From assembly GCA_029783825.1 (NCBI GenBank), contig JAREIK010011389.1:62001-126000 (forward strand): a stretch of DNA of 64,000 bases. Direction: 5' to 3'. Origin of the DNA: Sapria himalayana (taxonomy: Eukaryota; Streptophyta; Magnoliopsida; Malpighiales; Rafflesiaceae). The position numbers and the translations under genes were made by a program. Below are positions 11,472 through 25,500 of the stretch, in pieces (positions within the stretch are counted from its first letter, which is position 1; each line of letters starts with the position of its first letter). The notes beneath the pieces are model-generated. The model ran no database searches, had not been told where the DNA came from, and worked only from the letters and a program-made list of their open reading frames with translations.

Positions 11472-14400
11472 TTAAATAATGATATAACAAAAAATTTATT
11501 TTTTGTTATTTTTTCTCATTTTTTAAGGTTACAAACTTTGAAAATATAACAATTTCTAAATTTTTTTGAAATGTGAATACTATATTTTGTTTTGATAATA
11601 TTAATAATTATATATCATATAAATTCAATATAAACAATTATATTGATAGATATTATATTAATGATCAAAAAATAAATTAATAAACTATTATAAATAATAT
11701 AGATTTTATTTAAAATATATTTGCAAAACCTAAATTTATTCAAAATCAAAGTAAAATAAATTACTAAATAATAATGTTTTTGATGTTTTTCTTCTTTTCA
11801 TAAGTTTTAATTTTTTGTTCTTAAAAGTATATTATTTAAATTAGATTTGTATTCCTCATAATATATTTTGTAATCTATAATTTTATAAAAATAAACTAAA
11901 AATTAATTAAAATGAATATTTAAAATTATAATGAATACAAATAAAAGTAAGATTTATTATTTATTATTCAGGATATACAGTTTTAATGGTTTTGATATTT
12001 AGGTATTTTGGGGTTTAATGATTTAAGTGTTTATGCCTTTAGTGATTTATAGTTTTTATTTAAAGAATGAAAAAACAAAAAAATTAATTTTTTGTTTTTT
12101 TTAATTTTTGAAGGTTATAACCTTTGAAAATAAATATTTTTTAATAATAAGATAGATATAAATAAAAAAATATAAACAATTAATAATAAATAGAAATAAA
12201 AATTATATTTATTAATTATTATGTATTATATAGTGTTTTAATGGTTTATGTATTTAGGTATTATGGGTTTAGGAGTAAACTGATTTAATTGTGCATGCAT
12301 TTAGTGGTTTATATGTTTTATTTAAAAAATAAAATAACAAAAAAATTATTTTTATTATTTTTTGATATATTCAAAGGTTATAGCCTTTGAAAATATAATA
12401 ATTTTTAAATTTTTTTCAAAAGTGAATTCAATATTTAGGTATAATAATCATTATATTTATATATCATATAAATTCAATATAAAAAATTTTATTGATTAAT
12501 AATCTAATATGATCAAAAAATAAATTACTAATATATTATTAATAAAATAGATATCAATTAAAATATAATTACAAACATAAAATGATTCATAACAAACCAA
12601 AATATATTACTAACTAATAATTTTTTGTTTTGTAATTTTTTTTTATTTTAAAAAATTTATCTATATTTTTTTGATTAAAAATAATTTACATAAATTATAT
12701 TTGTCTAACACATACTTTATTTTTTAATTAATATTTATATAAAAATAAACAAATAAATAATTAAAATGAATATTTAAAATTATAATGAAAAAAAATGAGA
12801 TTTATTATTTATTATTTAGGTATACCAGTTTAATTTAAATTATATCTGTATCACTAATAATTTATTTTGTAATTAATATTTCAATAAAAATAAACTGATA
12901 AATAATTAAAATAAAAATTTAAAATTATACTGAATAAAAATTAAAATGAGATTTATGAATTATTATTAATGTATACTAGTTTAATATTTTAAGTATTTAG
13001 AGGTTTTGTCGTATAGGTGTTTAGCGATTCATGTTTTAAGGCATTTAGTGGTTTATAGGTTTTATTTAAACAATAAAATAATAAAAAATAATTTCATAAT
13101 TTTTTGTCATTTTCATAGGTTATAACCTTTGAAAATATAATAATATTTAAAAATATTTTGAAATATGAATGCAATATTTAGTTATAATAATTTTAATAAT
13201 TATATATCGTATAAATTCAAAATAAACAATTTTATTGATAGATATTATAATAATGATCAAAAATTAAATTAATAAACTATTAATAATAAGATAAATATTA
13301 ATTAAAAAATATTTACGAAACCCAAATTGATTCAAAATTAAGGTAAAAAATATTACTTGATAATAATAATTAATTTTTAAAATTTTACTTATTTCATACA
13401 CGTATATAATTTTTTTTATAAAAACTAAATTATTTAAAATATATTTGTCATGCTAATAATTTATTTTATAATAAAGATTTATATAAAAACAAACTAATAA
13501 ATAATTAAATTGAATATATAAAATTATAATAAATTGAAATAAAAATTAGATTTTTTATTTATTAAGTAGTATATAGCGTTTTAATACTTTATGTATTTAG
13601 GTATTATAGGCTTTAGGTGTTTACTGAATTAACTGTGTATGCATTTAGTTCTTTATAGGTTTTATTTAAAAATTAAAATAACAAAATATTTATTTTTATT
13701 ATTTTTTCATATTTTCAAAGGATATAACCTTTGAAAATATAATAATTTTTTATTTTTTTTCAAATGTGAATTCAATATTTAGTTATAATAATCATTATAA
13801 TTATATATCATATAAATTAAATATAAACAATATTATTGATAAATATTCTAATAATGATCAAAAAATAAAATTAATAATCAATTATTAATAAGATAGATAT
13901 CAATTAAAATATAATTACAAAACCTATAATGATTCAGAAAGAAAGCAAAATATATTACTATATAATAATTTTTTGTTTTTAATTCATTTTTCTTTTAATA
14001 AGTTTATCTATATTTTTTTTGATGAAAAATAATTTATATAAATTATATTTGTTTAACTCATAATTTATTTTTTAATTGATATTTATATAAAAATAAACAA
14101 ATAAATAATTAAAATGTATATTTAAAATTATAATGAAAAAAAAATGAGATTTATTCTTTATTATTTAGGTTATACCAGTTTAATTTAAATTATATCTGTT
14201 TCAATAATAATTTATTTTGTAATTAATATTTCAAAAAAAATAAACTGATAAATAATTAAAATAAAAATTTAAAATTATACTGAATAAAAATTAAAATGAG
14301 ATTTATGAATTATTTTTAATGTATACCTATTTAATATTTTAGGTATTTAGAGGTTTTTTCGTTTATGACTTTAGCGATTTATGTTTTTTGGTATTTAGTG

Positions 14401-16562
14401 GTTTATATGTTTTGTTTAAACAATGAAATAACCAAAAAATTATTTTTGATATTTTTCCAAACTTTCAAAGGTTATATAACCTCTGACAATATAATAATTT
14501 TAAAATTTTTTAAAAATGTGAATACAATATTTAGTAATAATAATCATTATAATTATATATAATATAAACTAAATATAAACAATTTTATTGATAGATATAA
14601 TATCAATTATCAAAACATAAATTAATATGTTATTATTATAATGATTGATATTAATTAAAATATAATTGCAAAACCTAAAATTATTCAAAATTCAAGTAAA
14701 ATTTATTACTTAATAATAATTTTTGTTTTTTAGTTTTTGCTTCTTTTTATAAGCTTATATATTTTTTTGATGAAAAATAAATTATTTAAATTATATTTAA
14801 AGTTTACGAGTTTAAAGGTTTAAGTATTTTGGGGCTTTTGTGTTTAGGAGTTTAGATGTTTCAGTGTTTAGGAATTTAGTGGTTTATAAGTTTTATTTAA
14901 ATAATGATATAGCAAATAATTTATTTTTATTATTTTTTCTAATTTATGAAGATTATATCCTTTGAAAATATAATAATTTTTAAATTTTTATCAAATGTAA
15001 ATATAATATTTATAATCTTCATAATTAGAATTCATTTAAATTCAATATAAATAATTATATTGCTAGATATTATAATTATGATTAAAAAATAAATTAATAA
15101 ACTTTTCTTAATAAAATAGTTATTATTTAAAACTATTTGCAAAATCTAAATTTATTCAAATCAAAGTAAAATATATTACTAAATAAAATTTTTTTTAATG
15201 TTTTGCTTTTTGTTAAGTTTATATTTTTGTTATTAAAAATAAATTATTTAAATTATATTTGTCTTACTCATAATTTATTTTGTAATTTATAATTCTATAA
15301 TAATAAACTACTAAATAATTAAAATGAATATTTAAAATTATAATGAATACAAATAAAATTGAGATTTATTATTTATTATTCAGGATATACCAGTTTAATG
15401 GTTTAAGTATTTAGGTATTTTTGGGTTTAGAAGTTTAGTGATTTAAGTGTTTAGACCTTTAGTGATTTATAGTTATTATCTTAAAAATTAAAAAACAAAA
15501 AATTTAATTTTTTGAATTTTTTTAATTTTTGAAGGTTGTAACCTTTGAAAATATAATAATTTTAAATTTTTTTAAATGTGAATATAATATTTAGTTATAA
15601 TAATCTTAATAATTATATATAATGTAAACTCAATATAAATAATTTTATTAATAGATATTATAATAATGATCAATAAATAAATTAATAATCTAGTATTAAT
15701 AAGAATGATATAAATTAAAATATAATTGTAGAATCTAAAATGATTCAAAATCAAAATAAGAAATATTACTAAATAATAATTTTTTATTTTAAAAATTTTG
15801 CCTCATTTTATAAGCATATATATTTTATTAAAAATAAATTATTTAAATTATATCTGTCTCACTAATAATTTATTTTGTAATTAATATTTCTATAAAAATA
15901 AACTTATAATAATTAAAATAAAAATTTAAAATTATACTTAAAAATAATTAAATTGAGATTTATGATTTTTTATTAATGTACACCTGTTTAATTGTTTAAG
16001 TATTTAGAGGTTTTGTCGTTTAGGAGTTTAGCAATTTATGATTTTAGGCATTTAGTGGCTTATAAGTTTTATTTAATGAATAAAATAATAAAAAAAAATT
16101 TGTAATTTTTTCTCATTTTCATAGGTTAAACCATTGAAAATATAATAATATTTAAAATTTTTTGAAATGTGAATACAATCTTTAGTTATAATAATATTAA
16201 TAATTATATATCATATAAATTCAATATAAACAATTTTATTGATAGATAATATAATAATGATCAAAATTTAAATTAATAAACTATTAATAAAGAGATTGAT
16301 ATTAATTAAAAAATATTTACAAAACCCAAATTGATTCAAAATTAAAATAAAATATATTACTGGATAATAATTTTTAATTCTTAAATTTTTACTTTTTTTA
16401 TAAGCATATATTTTTTTTGATTAAGAATAAATTAATTAAAATATATATGTTACACTCATAATTTAATTTGTAATAAATTTTTCAATAAAAATAAACTATT
16501 AAAAAATTAAAATGAATATTTAAAATTATAATAAATAGAAATAAAAATTAGATTTATTATTT

Positions 16563-17527
16563 ATTAAGTAGTATATAGTGGTTTAATGGTTTATGTATTT
16601 TGGCATTATGAGGTTTAGGAGTTTACTGATTTAACTATGTATGCATTTAGTGGTTTATAGGTTTAATTAAAAAAATAAAATAATAAAAATTTTTTTTTAT
16701 TATTTATTGATATTTTCAAAGGTTATAACCTTAGAAAATAAAATAATTTTTAAATTATTTTAAAATGTGATTACAATATATTGTTATAATAATCATTATA
16801 TTTATATATCATATAAATTCAATATAAACAATTTTATTGATAAATATTCTAATAATGATCAAAATATAAATTAAAAATCTATTATTAATAAGATAGATAT
16901 CAATTAAAATATAATTAATTAAATTATATTTGTCGCACTCATAATTTATTTTGTAATAAATATTTCAATAAAATAACTCTAATAAATAATTAAAATGAAT
17001 ATTTAAAATTATCATAAATAGAAATATAAATTAGATTTATTAATTATTAAGCAGTATATAGCGGTTTAATGGTTTTTGTATTTTGGCATTATAAGGTTTA
17101 GGAGTTACTGATTTAACTTTATATGCATTTAGTGGTTTATAGGTTTCATTAAAAAATTAAAATAATAAACAAATTATTTTTATTATTTTTTGATTTTTTC
17201 AAAGGTTATAACCTTTAAAAATATAATAATTTTTAATTTTTTTTAAAGTGAATACAATATTTTTTTATAATAATCATTATAATTATACATCATATAAATT
17301 CAATATAAACAATTTTATTGATAAATATTCTAATAATGATCAAAAAATAAATTAATAATCTATTATTAATAAGATAGATATCAATTAATATATAATTAAA
17401 TAAATTATATTTGTCGCACTCATAATTTATTTTGTAATAAATATTTCAATAAAAATAAACTAATAAATAATTAAAATGAATATTTAAAATTATCATAAAT
17501 ATAAATATAAATTAAGATTTATTAATT
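16563..17527 (-). repeat. Locally amplified truncated satellite variant, two ~482-bp units
   Basis: ATTAAG-AGTATATAG landmarks at 16563, 17046 and 17528 are 482-483 bp apart instead of ~600 bp. Both units share the same internal deletion junction, near 16910 and 17395, where the body jumps to TTAAATTATATTTGTCGCAC. The missing part includes the TATAAGCTTATA dyad. The octamer tract and the palindrome remain. This indicates tandem duplication of an already truncated monomer. Confidence 0.78.
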
Positions 17528-20500
17528 ATTAAGTAGTATATAGCAGTTTAATGGTTTATGTATTTAGGCATTACGGGGTTTAAGAGTTTACTGATTTAAC
17601 TATGTATGCATTTAGTGGTTTATAATTTTTATTTATAAAAAAAAATTATTTTTATTATTTTTTGATATTTTTAAAGGTTATAAGCTTTGAAAATAGAATA
17701 ATTTTAAATTTTTTTCAAAAGTGAATAAATATTTATTTATAATAATCATAATAATTATAAATCATATAAATTCTATATAAACAATTTAATTGATAGATAT
17801 TCTAATTATTATCAAAGAATAAATTAAAAATCTATTATGAATAAGATTGATATTACTTAAAATATAATATCAAATACTAAAATGATACAAAAGCAAAACA
17901 AAATATATTAATTAATATTAATTATTTGTTTTTAAATTTTTATTCTTTTTATATGCTTATTTATTTTTTGATGAAAAATAATTTTTATAAATTATATTTT
18001 TAAGTCATAATTTATTTTATAATTAATATATATATATAAATAAAAAACTTAACAATAAAAATGAATTTTTTAAATTATAATGAAAACAAAAAAAATGAGA
18101 TTTATTAATTATTATTTAGGGTATACCGGTTTAAATGATGATCTATATAGGGGTATCGAAATTTTGTAGTTTAGTGATTTAAGTGTTTAGGCATTTAGTG
18201 ATTTATAGGTTTTATTTAAATAATGTAATAACAAAAAAAAATATTTTTTTTATTTTTTCACATGTTCAAAGGTAATAAACTTTGAAAATATAAAAATTTT
18301 AAAACTTTTTTCAAAAGTGAATACAATATTTAGTTATAATAATTATTAAATTTATATATCATATAAATTCAATATAAACATTTTTATTGATAAATATTCT
18401 AATAATGATCAAAAAATAAATTAATAATCTATTATTAATAAGTTAGATATCAATTAAAATGTAATTACAAAACCAAAAATAATTCAGAAACAAAGCAAAA
18501 TATATTACTATATAATATTTTTTTTATTTTTAATTTTTTTCTTGTTTTATTAAGTTTATCTATAATTTTTTGTTTAAAAATAATTTATATAAATTATATT
18601 TAAATAACTTATAATTTATTTGGTAATTAATATTTATATAAAAATTAACAAATAAATAATTAAAATGAATATTTAAAATTATAATGAAAAAAATAAAAAT
18701 GACATTTATTATATATTATTTACGATATACATGTTTAAAAATTTTATCTATTTAGGGTTTTTTAGATTTAGAAGTAATTGATTTAAGTATTTAGGCATTT
18801 AATGGTTTATAGGTTTTATTCAAACATGGAAATAATAAAAAATTTATTTTTGATATTTTTTCAAATTTTCAAAGGTTATAACATTTGAAAATATCATAAT
18901 TTTAAAATTTTTTAAAAATGTGAATACTATATTTACTAATAATAAATATTATAACTATATATAATATAAACTAAATCTAAACAACTTTATTGATAGATAT
19001 TATATCAATTATCAAAAAATAAATTTAAAAACTATTATTAATATGATAGATATAAATTAAAATATAATTAAAAAACCTAAAATGATTCAAAATCAAAGAA
19101 AAATTTATTACTAAATAATAATTTTTTTTTAAGTTTTTGCATCATTTTATAAGCTTATATGTTTTTTTGATGAAAAATATATTATTTAAATTATATTTGT
19201 ATCACTCATAATTCATTTTGTAATTAATATTTCTATAAATTATTAAAAATTATATTTACGGTTTACGAGTTTAAAGGTTTAAGTATTTAGGGGCTTCGGA
19301 GTTTAGCAGTTTAGATATATATGTGTTTAGGCATTTAATGGTTTATAAGTTTTATTTAAACAATGATATAACAAAAAATTTATCTTTGTTATTTTTTCTC
19401 AATTTTGAATGCCTTAAACTTTGAAAATATAACAATTTTTAAATTTTTTTTATATATGAATACTATATTTAGTTATGATAATCTTAATAAATATATATCA
19501 TGTAAATTCAATATAAACAATTATAATGAAATATATTATATTAATGATCAAAAAATTAATTTGCAAAATGTAAATTTTGCAAAATGTAAATTTATTCAAA
19601 ATCAAAGTAAAATATAATAATAAATAATAATTTCTTTGATGTTTTGCTTCTTTTTATAAGTTTATATTTTTTGTTATTAAAAGTAAATTATTTAAATCAT
19701 ATTTGTCTTCCACATAATTTTTTTTAATTTATAATTCTATAAAAATAAACTAATAAATAATTAAAATGAATATTTAAAATTATAATGAATACAAATAAAA
19801 TTGAGAATTATTATTTATTATTCAGGATATACTAGTTTAATGGTTTAAGTATTTAGTTGTTTTGGGGTTTAGTGATTTAAGTGTTTAGGACTTTAGTGAT
19901 TTATAGTTTTTATTTAAAGAATAAAAAAGTAAATTTTTTGATTTTTTTTAATTTTTGAAGTTTATAACCTTTGAAATTATAATAATTTTTAATTTTTTTA
20001 AATGTGAATATAATATTTAGTAATAATTATCTTAATAATTATATATAATGTAAACTCAATATAAATAATTTTATTAATAGATATTATAATAATGATCAAT
20101 ACAAAATAAATAAACTATTATTAATAAGAATGATATAAATTAAAATATAATTGCAAAACCTAAAATGATTCAAAATAAAAATAAAATATATTACTAAATA
20201 ATAGATTTTGTTTTTAAAATTTTACCTCTTTTTTGAGGATATATATTTTTTTTAATAAAAAATAAATTATTTAAATTAGATCTGTCTCACTAATAATTAA
20301 TTTTGTAATTAATATTTCTATAAAAATAAACTGATAAATAATTAATATAAAAATTTAAAATTATACTTAATAAAAATTAAATTGAGATTTATGATATTTT
20401 ATTAATGTACACCTGTTTAATAGTTTATGTATTTAAAGGTTTTGTCGTTTAGGAGTTTAGTAATATATGTTTTTAGGCATTTAGTGGTTTAAATGTTTAA

Positions 20501-21140
20501 TTTAAACAAAAAAATAACAAAAAAAAATTGTAATTTTTTCTCATTTTTATAGGTTATAACCTAATAAAATATAATGATATTTAAAATTTTTTGAAATTTG
20601 AATACAATATTTAGTAATAATAATATTAATAATTATAATTCATATAAATTCAATATAAACAATATTTTTGATATATAATATAATAATGATCAAAATTTAA
20701 AATAATAACCTATTAATAAAAAGATTGATATTAATTAAAAAATATTTACAAATCCAAAATTGATTCAAAATTAAAGTAAAATATATTACTGGGTAATAAT
20801 TTTTAATTTTTAAATTTCTACTTCTTTTATAAGCATATATCTTTTTTGATTAAAAATAAATTAATTAAAATATATATGTCGCTCTCATAATTTAATTTGT
20901 AATAAATATTCTATAAAAATAAACTTATAAATAATTAAAATGAATATTTAAAATTATAATAAATAGAAATAAAAATTACATTTATTAATTATTAAGTAGT
21001 ATATAGCGGTTTAATGGTTTATGTATTTAGCATTATAAGGTCTAGAAGTTTACTGATTTAACTGTGTATGCATTTAGTGGTTTATAAGTTTTATTAAAAA
21101 AATAAAATAATAAAAAATTTATTTATATTATTTTTTGATA

Positions 21141-21166
21141 TTTTCAAAGGTTATAACCTTTGAAAA
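21141..21166. repeat. 26-bp perfect palindrome of the satellite monomer (reverse block)
   Basis: The same perfect dyad, core CAAAGGTTATAACCTTTG with TTTT/AAAA extensions, as in the forward blocks. Other perfect copies in reverse-oriented monomers lie at 22608-22633, 23930-23955 and 26980-27005. Confidence 0.85.
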
Positions 21167-21677
21167 TATAATAATTTTTAATTTTTTTGAAATGTGAATA
21201 CAATATTTAGTTATAATAATCATTATATTTATATATCATATAAATTCAATAAAAACAATTTTATTAATAAATATTCTAATAATGATCAAAAAATAAATTA
21301 ATAATCTATTATTAATAAGATAGATATCAATTAAAATATAATTACAAAACCTAAAATGATTCAGAAGAAAAGCAAAATATATTACTATATAATAATTTTT
21401 TGTTGTGAATATTTTTTTTCTTTTAAAAAGTTGATCAATAATTTTTTGATTAAAAATAATTTATATAAATTATATTTGTCTAACTCAATTTATTTTGTAA
21501 TTAATATTTATATATAATTAAAAATTTAAATAATTAAAATGAATCTTTAAAAATATTATAAATAACAATAAAAAATAGATTTATTAATTTTTAAGTAGCA
21601 TTTAGCCGTTTAATGGTTTATGTATTTAGGCATTATGGGGTTTAGGAGTTTACTGATTTAACTTTATATGCATTTAG

Positions 21678-22536
21678 TAGGGCTGCTCACTGGACTCAGA
21701 GATTCGCGACCCGACCTGAAGTCTTGTCTCGATAGAATCGTGACTAATAAAAATCCGTTGACTTTGACTTTTCCCGTCCCGTTCGGTCAAGTATTTTTTC
21801 TTTTGGGACGATTCCGGATCTTAAGCAATATCTATCCCGAGAACCATCCCGTACTAAAAAACCGATACTAAAACCAAGAAAAAATATATATATATAATAC
21901 ATGAAGATGCCACCAATTCCGCTACTGCCCATCCAATTCGGACGCACCTATTGCTGCCTTATTTTAGCAATTACTTAAGTAGTAATTGTTGCTACCAATG
22001 TTTGTGGTCATCTTTAGCTATTCCTTAATATCTTAAGTAATTGTTTAAAAAATATAATATTGCTATTATGGTTAACTTTCACTCGGTTGAACAAAGCCAA
22101 CTTGTGACAAAACAAATAACAAAATTAAGCATACAACTCGTTCCCATTCTATTTAACATTTCTATCATTTTCTGCACATCAATGCTTTTGACAAGGTAAT
22201 GAACTCGTTTGCGGTATTCAGCCTATTTGACAAAACAAAATTGGCCCAATTTGACTTTGAAAGATACATAACTAAGGAATGATAAATGGTACTACAAAAG
22301 GTTTCGACATGAACTAACTTGGCCAGTTTGAAAAAAATAAATTAAAAAAAATGTCTGAACTCTGTCCCATCACGGGACCGTTTTCTCCTCCCCAAAATCC
22401 CCGATCTACGTCTCGTCCCGTCCCGATATTTTCAACCTATGGGACAGGTCTGGATCTTCACAAAAAAATCTCGGAACTATGGGAATGGACTGGAGATTTG
22501 TAATCCACATCCCATCCCAACCCATGAGCACCCCTA
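21678..22536 (+). mobile_element. hAT transposon copy 3, 859-bp internally deleted (non-autonomous)
   Basis: Ends are TAGGGCTGCTCACTGGAC on the left and (reverse complement) TAGGGGTGCTCATGGGTTGG on the right. The 8-bp target duplication is GCATTTAG (21670-21677) and GCATTGAG (22537-22544), 7/8 identical. The element is the reverse complement of copy 1 with bases equivalent to about 4275-7108 removed. The join is at GCTG (21953-21956), which is present at both deletion ends in copy 1. No transposase sequence remains; short open frames here are chance. The flank is the same satellite site as in copies 1 and 2, and element orientation relative to the monomer is also the same. Confidence 0.9.
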
Positions 22537-22544
22537 GCATTGAG

Positions 22545-25500
22545 TGGTTTATATGTTTTATTTAAAAAATAAAATAACAAAAAATTTATTTTTATTATTA
22601 TTTGATATTTTCAAAGGTTATAACCTTTGAAAATATAATAATTTTTTAATTTTTTCAAATGTGAATACAATATTTAGTTATACTAATTATTATATTTATA
22701 TATTACATAAATTAAATATAAACAATTTTATTGATAAATATTCTAATAATAATCAAAAAATAAATTAATAATCCATTAATAATAAGATAGATATTAATTA
22801 AAATATAATTTCAAACCTTAAAATGATTCAGAAGCAAAGAAAAATATATTACGATATAATAATTTTTTGTTTTTGAATTTTTTATTCTTTTAATAAATTT
22901 AAGAATATTTTTTTATGGAAAATAATTTATATAAATTATTTTTGTCTAACTCATAATTTATTTTGTAATTAATATTTATATATAAATAAACAAATAAATA
23001 ATTAAAATGAATATTTAAAATTATAATAAAAAATAATGAGATTTATTATTTATTATTTAGGGATACTAGTTTAATTTAAATTAGATCCGTCTCACTAATT
23101 ATTTATTTTCTAATTAATATTTCTATAAAAATAAACTTATAGATAATTAAAATGAAAATTTAAAATTATACTAAATAAAAATTAAAATGAGATTTAAGTT
23201 TATTATTAATGTATACCAGTTTAATAGTTTAAGTATTTAAAGGTTTTGCCGTTAGGAGTTTAGCGATTTATGTTTTTAGGAATTTAGTGGTTTATAGGTT
23301 TTATATAAAAAAATAAAATAACAAAAAAAAATTCTATAATTGATTATAATTTTCATAGGTTACAACCTTTGAAAATATAATAAAATTTATTATTTTTTGA
23401 AATGTGAATATAATATTTAGTTTTAATAATATTAAAAATTATATATCATATAAATTCAATATAAACAATTTTATTGATAGATAATATAATAATGATAAAA
23501 TATTAAATTAAGAAACTTTTAATAAAAATATTGATATTAATTAAAAAATATTTATGAAACCCAAATTGATTCAAAATTATAGTAAAATATATTACTGGAT
23601 AATAATTTTAAATTTTTAAATTTCTACTTCTTTTATAGCGTATATTTTTTTTATTAAAAATAAAAAAATTAAATTATATTTTTCGCACTCATATTTTTTG
23701 TAATACATATTTCTATAAAAATAAACTAATAAATAATTAAAATGAATATTTAAAATTATAATAAATAGAAATAAAAATTACAATTATTAATTATTAAGTA
23801 GTATATAGCAGTTTAATGGTTTATGTATTTAGGCATTACGTGGTTTAGTAGTTTACTGATTTAACTGTGTATGCTTTTAGTGGTTTATAGGTTTTATTTA
23901 AAAAAAATTATTTTTATTATTTTTTGATATTTTCAAAGGTTATAACCTTTGAAAATATAATAATTTCAAAGGTTTTATTGATATATATTCTAATAATTAT
24001 CAAAAAATAAATTAAAAATCAATTTTCAATAAGATTGATATTACATAAAATATAATATCAAAACCTAAAATAATTCAGAAGCAAAGCAAAATATATTACT
24101 TAATATTAATTACTTGTTTTTAAATTTTTATACTTTTTATAAGCTTATCTATTTTTTAATAAAAAATAATTTTTATCAATTATATCTTTAACTCATATTT
24201 TATTTTATAATAAATATATATATATATATATAAACTAAACAATCAAAATAAATTTTTAAATTATAATGAAAACAAATAAAAATGAGATTTATTAATTATC
24301 ATTTAGGGTCAACCCGTTTAAACAATTATCTATATAGCGGTATCAGGATTTTGTAGTTAGTGATTTAAGTATTTAGACATTTAATGATTTATAGGTTTTA
24401 TTTAAACAAAGAAATAATAAAAAATTTTTTTTTTGTTTTTTCACATGTTCAAAGGTTATAAACTTTAAAAATATAAGAATTTTAAATTTTTTTTCAAAAG
24501 TGAATACAATATTTAGTTATAATTATTATTAAATCTATATATCATATAAATTAAATAAAAATATTTTTATTGATAAATATTCTAATAATGATCAAAAAAT
24601 AAATTAATAATCTATTATTAATAAGTTAGATATCAATTAAAATATAATTACAAAACCTAAAATGATTCAGAAACTAAATAAAATATATTACTATATAATA
24701 ATTTTTTGTTTTACATTTTTTTCTTCTTTTAATAAGTTTATCTATATTTTTTTTGAAAAATAATTTATATAAATTATATTTGTCTAACTTATAATTTATT
24801 TTGTAATTAAAATTTATATAAAAATAAACAAAATACATAATTAAAATGAATATTTAAAATTATAATGAAAAAAATAATGAAATTTATTATATATTATTTA
24901 GGATATACCTTTTTAAAAAATTTATTTATTTAGGGTTTTCCAGATTTAGAAGTTATTGATTTAAGTATTTAGGCATTTAATGGTTTATAACTTTTATTTA
25001 AACAATGAAATAATAAAAAATTTATTTTTGATATTTTTTCAAATTTTCAATTGTCATAACATTTGAAAATATACAAATTTTAAAATTTTTAAAAAATGTG
25101 AATACAATATTTAGTAATAATAGTAATTATTACTATATATAATATAAACTAAATATAAACAATTTTATTGATAATAATATATCAATTATCAAAAAATAAA
25201 TTAAGAAACTATTATTAATATGATAGATATAAATTAAAATATAATTCAAAACCCTAAAATGATTAAAAATCAAAGTAAATTTATTACTAAATAATAATTT
25301 TTTTTAGTTTTTGCATCATTTTATAAGCTTATATTTTTTTTGTTAAAAATATATTATTTAAATTATATTTGTTACACATAATTTATTTTGTAATTAATAT
25401 TTCTATAAATTATTTAAATTATATTTAAGGTTTAAGAGTTTAAAGGTTTAGGTATTTAGGGGCTTCGGGGTTATGGAATTTAGAGATTTATGTATTTAGG

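Larger units (their letters stand above)
7453..21669 (-). repeat. ~600-bp satellite array, reverse block 2a
   Basis: Tandem monomers in reverse orientation: the octamer tract now reads TTTAGG-type on the + strand. Subtype tracts occur near 7500 (D), 8060 (C), 8645 (C'), 9170 (J), 9615 (G), 10210 and 10840 (C'), 11376 (J), 11960 (I), 12230 and 13560 (K), 14810 (J), 15390 (I), 19260 (J) and 19830 (I). J tracts are recognised by loss of ~80 bp next to the octamers. In monomer orientation the order I-J-C'-C-D is the same as in the forward block near 40020-42335. Several units are truncated, for example near 12140-12230. I see no genes; short open frames are A/T chance frames. Confidence 0.92.

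Noticed and set aside
21668..21947. Two overlapping 67-codon open frames on opposite strands
   Set aside because: They lie in the terminal part of the deleted hAT copy 3 and cross its boundary. Chance frames in G+C-richer DNA.
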